Below are positions 60,529-64,000 of a DNA stretch of 64,000 nt, piece after piece (the first letter of the stretch is position 1; the number at the start of each line of letters is the position of its first letter). The position numbers and the translations under genes were made by a program. Below the pieces are notes generated by a model that worked only from the letters and a program-made list of their open reading frames with translations, was not told the origin of the DNA and searched no databases. The DNA comes from an uncultured Lachnospiraceae bacterium (lineage in GTDB: Bacteria; Bacillota; Clostridia; Lachnospirales; Lachnospiraceae), in NCBI GenBank assembly GCA_958428365.1, contig CAUAFT010000006.1, forward strand, positions 62,001-126,000, in the 5' to 3' direction.

Positions 60529-61137
60529 CTAAGCCACCTCCGAATACACTACTCTACACCGATTGGTATTTCCATTTGCCAGTTCGAGTTCGATTATCGA
60601 TGGATAGCTGTTTTCTTCCAACCATTCTTTAACCTTCTGGAATACACTGTCTTTATACTGAACTGTCACACAATCATGACCATTCCGGCTATATGCAGTT
60701 TTCACTACCTCTTCTGTGAAAATATCCAACTTTTGAATAATACCACTAACGGCTTTATCATGCGGTCTGCCGGATTCTGACATAATACCAAGTTCTTTTG
60801 CAATGCTAGTACAGTCCCATAGCTTCGGTGTATCGGAAATCAGTGGCACATTTACCGGATATCCTGCATCCGAATAAATCCTCACTACCTCTGCTGCTAT
60901 GTACTTGGAATCTACTCCCGCATCATGCAACGCTCCTTTAATATTCTTTACCATCTGGTTGACAGAAGGGAGTTTCTCTTTCTGGGATTTGTTCTGCTTT
61001 TTCTGAGGAATACCCTGTTGAATCACATCCTCCATATCATGGAATCGATTAATGTATTTTGCAGTAAACTCCGTTCCCTTGATTCCAGTCAGCTTATGTG
61101 CAATGAACTCACAGCCTTTCTTTGTTCCGATAATCAT
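60529..61137 (-). pseudogene. Truncated phage antirepressor (Rha-like)
   Basis: About 202 residues remain: EFIAHKLTGIKGTEFTAKYI is the Rha/antirepressor mark, and the rest ends in SEVA. The N-terminal DNA-binding part has been replaced by the IS256 fragment. An ATG within the IS sequence (61137) is in frame, so a short product could still be made. Confidence 0.7.
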
Positions 61138-61324
61138 ACTTGGAATATCCCAGTTCCTCGTCCAGTTCTTCATCCAAAGCACCTTCCAGAAGGACTGACA
61201 TCATATCCCGCATGATGCTGTTTACATCGGTGCCATCTTTGATGCTGATGTCATTATTTTTCAGATAATCATGCATCATTTCCCTCATTGCTGCTTTTTG
61301 TGGGCTTTCTTTTCTTTTCGCCAT
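61109..61324 (-). pseudogene. IS256-family transposase, N-terminal fragment
   Basis: The ATG at 61324 (GGAGG upstream) starts MAKRKESPQKAAMREMMHDY, then the IS256 family stretch VLLEGALDEELDEELGYSKY. The frame leaves IS256 sequence after DYRNKE and stops three codons later. About 71 residues of a transposase of some 400 remain; no catalytic DDE is present. Confidence 0.8.
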
Positions 61325-61397
61325 AAAAATAACCTCCAAACTGAGTAATTTTATCTTACATCAGTTTGAAGGTTTACACAAACTTTGGGACACTCCC
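61125..61397. mobile_element. IS256-like insertion sequence remnant (left end)
   Basis: The end at about 61397 reads GGGAGTGTCCCAAAGTTTGT on the minus strand, a typical IS256-group end. The other end is missing; a deletion joined the rest to the antirepressor gene at a short shared run near 61125-61135. Confidence 0.7.
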
Positions 61398-61495
61398 TTT
61401 CACTTCCGCGCCTACTGTCTAAAATACATTTCTTATTGTATATAATAATACCCGCCTACACTATGTAAGCGGGTTGATTTCATTTTGCTACTCTT

Positions 61496-62167
61496 CTAAA
61501 TCTCAATTGTATTTCTCTGGTTATTATTACCTTCTTTTCTGTATTCTTTTGCCCATTCGTATGCCCGTCCTAAACCTCCAGCAATAATTTCAAAACTAAT
61601 ATAAGAAACCCTCTCTTCTGAAACATACGAGAAAATTAAATAATAGGTTGTGGTTTTAGACTTCTTCTCCTTTGCTCTTCCCCCAATCATAGCTCCTAAT
61701 GGGCCAAAGAGAACCGCCCCTCCAACAGCACCTCCTATACTTGAAACATACTGCTTTTGTATCTCCACATCTGATTTCACACATATGTCTGTTATTTTCG
61801 CATTTTTTAAAATATAGTCATTTCCTCCACCTGAAATCTTGAATCCATCATCCACTTTGACAACGGCACATGTTGCGTCTTGTGCAAGTGGCAATCCCGC
61901 TTGATGCTTTGCAGTAATTGTTCTTTTTAACACATCTCGGCTCTCTTTTTTTGATTTTTTCCTTTCCTCGTCTTTTTCTCTCTTTATCTGCTTTTTCTGT
62001 GCTGCTACTCCACTCTTCATATCACGATTTTTCTTAAAACATAAAACATCTAGTAACAAAAACATAATCAACACTACTAAATTTTCTGCTTTTTGCTCCA
62101 TACAAAATGCAACCAATCCACCAAAAACCATAATAGACGAAAACGCTGCTCCTAATAACCATCCCAT
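61496..62167 (-). CDS. Membrane protein with glycine-zipper region
   Basis: The ATG at 62167 (GGAGG eight bases upstream) gives 223 residues: two membrane helices (about 1-45), a charged linker (KKQIKREKDEERKKSKKE), a beta-rich domain (ATCAVVKVDDGFKISGGG), and GGAVGGAVLFGPLGAMIGG. It lies nine bases after the lipoprotein gene and forms a pair. A role in superinfection exclusion is a guess. Confidence 0.65.
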   Translation of the reverse strand: MGWLLGAAFSSIMVFGGLVAFCMEQKAENLVVLIMFLLLDVLCFKKNRDMKSGVAAQKKQIKREKDEERKKSKKESRDVLKRTITAKHQAGLPLAQDATCAVVKVDDGFKISGGGNDYILKNAKITDICVKSDVEIQKQYVSSIGGAVGGAVLFGPLGAMIGGRAKEKKSKTTTYYLIFSYVSEERVSYISFEIIAGGLGRAYEWAKEYRKEGNNNQRNTIEI

Positions 62168-62191
62168 TCCTATATCCTCCATATAAAATGT

Positions 62192-62788
62192 TTATCGTAT
62201 TTTGACTTTCACTGCATCATTTCCCGACTTAAATTGTATGAACATTTCATCAGTTGCACTTGCTACACTTTCTGGAATCTCAAATGCAATTTCTCCATCT
62301 TTAGAGGATAATGGATTAATCATGGAGTCATGCAACTCCGCATCATATCCTAATAAGTTAGTTGCTGTAAACTCATATCCATCACCATATATCATTTTTA
62401 CGTTTATATCATCCCCATACCCAACAATCGGCAAAAAACTGTCCGCTTCTTTTCCATTATTTGTAACAGTCACAAAAACCTGGGCATATTTATTCTCCTC
62501 TTCATTTGGATTAAATGCACCATAATCAGCAGCAATGGATTCCACAATCTGCATATTCGTAACTACAATTCCCCAATCCTTTAATTCAATACTATCACCA
62601 ATATTATAAATCAGCTCTTCGGATTTAATTTCTTCTTCGTTTTTTGATTCATCTTCCACTTCATCTGTACTCTCTTCGATTTCCGTCTTGTTTTCAGATG
62701 CATTGTTTGTACTTTTTTCATTACTCGAACATCCCACCATTGTTAAGCACAAGCTAATTCCTACTGCTAATAAAATTTTCTTTTTCAT
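62192..62788 (-). CDS. Lipoprotein with DUF4352-like domain
   Basis: A 198-residue protein: signal peptide with lipobox MVGC, an acidic linker (about 25-55), and an Ig-like domain (YAQVFVTVTNNGKEADSF) of DUF4352 type. AGGAGG precedes the ATG. It stands in the tail operon of the prophage but is not a tail gene; lysogenic conversion is likely. Confidence 0.75.
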   Translation of the reverse strand: MKKKILLAVGISLCLTMVGCSSNEKSTNNASENKTEIEESTDEVEDESKNEEEIKSEELIYNIGDSIELKDWGIVVTNMQIVESIAADYGAFNPNEEENKYAQVFVTVTNNGKEADSFLPIVGYGDDINVKMIYGDGYEFTATNLLGYDAELHDSMINPLSSKDGEIAFEIPESVASATDEMFIQFKSGNDAVKVKIR

Positions 62789-63029
62789 AGTTTATCCTCC
62801 TAGATACATTATTTGACCAAATTATACAATATCTTCCAAAATATGTCACTCTTTTTGCCCTCTCAAAATTCATTACAAAGAGGGCAAATTCACTAATTTG
62901 TCAAAAAATACCCGATTTCAGAACGTATTCGATATTCTTCATCCCAGAAACTATGACAACATCTTTTCCTCAGTATGATACAATCTTTCTATCAGCAAAG
63001 CTGAAATTCAAACGAAAGGGGAGGAGCTT

Positions 63030-63239
63030 ATGCATATGACTATCCGTGAAACCGTTGAAATAAGCGGATTCTGTCCGTATTTACAGCAAGATGTATCCGT
63101 AGACGCCACATATCAGAAATACTCACCTCTCGGCGACCCGAATACATATGCTGTGTTCAGCGGAATCAACTGTCCGAATAGTTCAGAATGTCCTGATTCG
63201 TCAGCGTGTCCAGTTGCTCTTCAACGGACATATTGGTAA
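63030..63239 (+). CDS. Small cysteine-rich protein (moron)
   Basis: A 69-residue protein on the plus strand inside a minus-strand late operon. GGGGAGGAG precedes the ATG. It carries ISGFCPYLQQ, NCPNSSECPDSSACP: four Cys in the last part may bind metal. The end overlaps the gene at 63166 by 74 bases on the other strand. Promoter-like ATGACA-17-TGATAC lies upstream. Confidence 0.55.
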   Translation: MHMTIRETVEISGFCPYLQQDVSVDATYQKYSPLGDPNTYAVFSGINCPNSSECPDSSACPVALQRTYW

Positions 63240-63510
63240 ATTTTTTCAAAAGTTCAGACCTGCTTTCTATCCAGGAACCCCGCAACAATTCCTGTTGCTG
63301 GGTTTCTGGATTTGGGAACAAATTAACAGATGTCTTTTCCTGCAATTCATCCATCAATTTCCGAAAATATATATCTCCGGTCTCCCCAAACTCTTTAGCG
63401 CATTCAAACGCAAATTTGCAATATAAACATTTCACACTGCTGTCCAGTGCCATTTCCTGCATCATACGGGCTATACAGTGCATTGCTTTTTCATCTGCTT
63501 CTATCCTCAT
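63166..63510 (-). CDS. Hypothetical prophage protein, 114 residues
   Basis: The ATG at 63510 has AGGG ten bases upstream. It starts MRIEADEKAMHCIARM, has CLYCKFAFEC and a charged end. No family recognised. It follows the tail tube gene and its end overlaps the opposing moron gene. Confidence 0.55.
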   Translation of the reverse strand: MRIEADEKAMHCIARMMQEMALDSSVKCLYCKFAFECAKEFGETGDIYFRKLMDELQEKTSVNLFPNPETQQQELLRGSWIESRSELLKKFTNMSVEEQLDTLTNQDILNYSDS

Positions 63511-63524
63511 AAAAGTCAATTCCC

Positions 63525-63989
63525 TTAATTAGTCAGAAATCCATCCAAATTGCTGAACGACTCCGGCATGGAGAAGTCCTCAAAGGTGAAATCCATATCC
63601 TCATCCAGATATTCGCTATCCGCATCGAACTTCGCTAAGATTCCACCGTCAATATTGCAGTCCTTCAAAATCACGGTCTGCCGTCCCACTCCACTGGTCG
63701 GATCTTCATTCGTAATCTGAATCTCAAAATAGGTATCCTGCCCCGTATTCTTGTAATCCAGCATCATCTGTCTGAAGATGCTGGTGTTATAATGGAATGT
63801 GGCGGAACCGGTTCCTTTCCAACCGGTTGCCTTATTTCCTTTTCCAGTTTTTCCGAGAATAGGAACCTCCGTTTTACTTTTCCCAAATGTAGCCTCTAAA
63901 TTGATTGCCTGCATAAAATTATAACGTCTGCTCCCAATCGTAACAAAACATTCCGCTAACGCCGCGGAAAGTGTGTCCTTTGCTTTCAT
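63525..63989 (-). CDS. Tail tube protein, XkdM-like
   Basis: A 154-residue protein: QAINLEATFGKSKTEVPILG and GKGNKATGWKGTGSATFHYN match the XkdM tail tube. Six-to-eight-strand beta fold as in Hcp-like tubes. The next genes upstream, sheath and portal, should lie just beyond 64 kb. Confidence 0.9.
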   Translation of the reverse strand: MKAKDTLSAALAECFVTIGSRRYNFMQAINLEATFGKSKTEVPILGKTGKGNKATGWKGTGSATFHYNTSIFRQMMLDYKNTGQDTYFEIQITNEDPTSGVGRQTVILKDCNIDGGILAKFDADSEYLDEDMDFTFEDFSMPESFSNLDGFLTN

Positions 63990-64000
63990 TGTTACATTAT

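Larger units (their letters stand above)
48858..64000 (-). mobile_element. PBSX/Xkd-like contractile-tail prophage, left part
   Basis: Genes from the tail tube to the endolysin run leftwards in the order of the B. subtilis xkd cluster. Head genes would lie beyond 64 kb. The lysis end is next to the att repeat. A cargo block interrupts the tail genes at 60.3-63.2 kb. No integrase for this prophage is in the window. Confidence 0.85.

Noticed and set aside
61138..61182. N-terminal MLWMKNW part of the antirepressor frame
   Set aside because: These codons are IS256 transposase sequence read in another frame, not antirepressor.

Overview
The window looks like the chromosome of a strictly anaerobic Gram-positive bacterium of class Clostridia, most likely a gut-type Lachnospiraceae. 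The reasons are the AGGAGG-type ribosome binding sites and the mid-GC coding style. Gene content agrees: rubrerythrin, a short-form ThiC, a SigV/RsiV-like pair, AzlCD, C_GCAxxG_C_C and YccF proteins, many two-component systems, and PBSX-type prophage tail genes. Assignments rest on reading motifs and gene order only; no database search was run.

Chromosomal part, 1-40593. After a truncated AAA ATPase (1-425) come a TauE-like permease, a lipoprotein amidase and a histidine phosphatase. A thiamin locus follows (thiC, then thiD and thiE behind a TPP riboswitch with its own terminator, 2965-6272), then the methionine uptake operon metNIQ (6380-8912) with a LysR-type gene. From 9972 to 19876 lie a TetR regulator, a HAM1-like pyrophosphatase, a histidine kinase, a flippase-like membrane protein beside a radical SAM enzyme, a dehydrogenase, an RsbV/RsbW-like pair, NfeD, ProC, a NUDIX protein and rubrerythrin. 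Next come a KdpDE-like pair with tiny membrane peptides nearby, an AlkA-type glycosylase, a GGDEF protein and AzlCD. A ferredoxin and a thioesterase diverge around two perfect 16-bp palindromes. A tightly packed operon (response regulator, kinase, ABC ATPase, two permeases, Crp-like regulator) fills 26652-31933. Cell-envelope genes follow (M23 peptidase, PepSY lipoprotein, SigV/RsiV-like pair, a second kinase/regulator pair, C39-like peptidase, YccF).

Satellite, 40594-48857. Two perfect 50-bp direct repeats carrying the 3' part of a tRNA-Lys gene bound an 8.2-kb element. Its order matches phage-inducible chromosomal islands: integrase, divergent repressors with ATTC-N4-GAAT operators, an excisionase-like HTH protein, a replication protein plus DnaC-like loader, an iteron region that could be the origin, then a morphogenesis operon. 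Instead of capsid-remodelling genes that operon carries its own scaffold and major capsid protein, with no terminase, portal or tail gene. The element also carries a dense run of palindromes, a holin-like type I toxin with a predicted antisense RNA, and a second predicted structured RNA. This is the most interesting object in the window.

Prophage, 48858 to beyond 64000. A PBSX/Xkd-like contractile-tail prophage reads leftwards: tail tube, tail chaperone with a canonical -1 frameshift site, tape measure, LysM protein, XkdQ/R/S/T/U-type baseplate genes, fibre, XhlA, holin and endolysin. A cargo block (62.8-60.3 kb) interrupts the tail operon with a lipoprotein, a glycine-zipper membrane protein, an IS256 fragment fused by deletion to a truncated antirepressor, and a small coiled-coil protein with relatives at the prophage end and in the satellite. 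Because neither tRNA-Lys fragment is a whole tRNA, I predict that the intact gene lies beyond 64 kb and that prophage and satellite sit in tandem in it.
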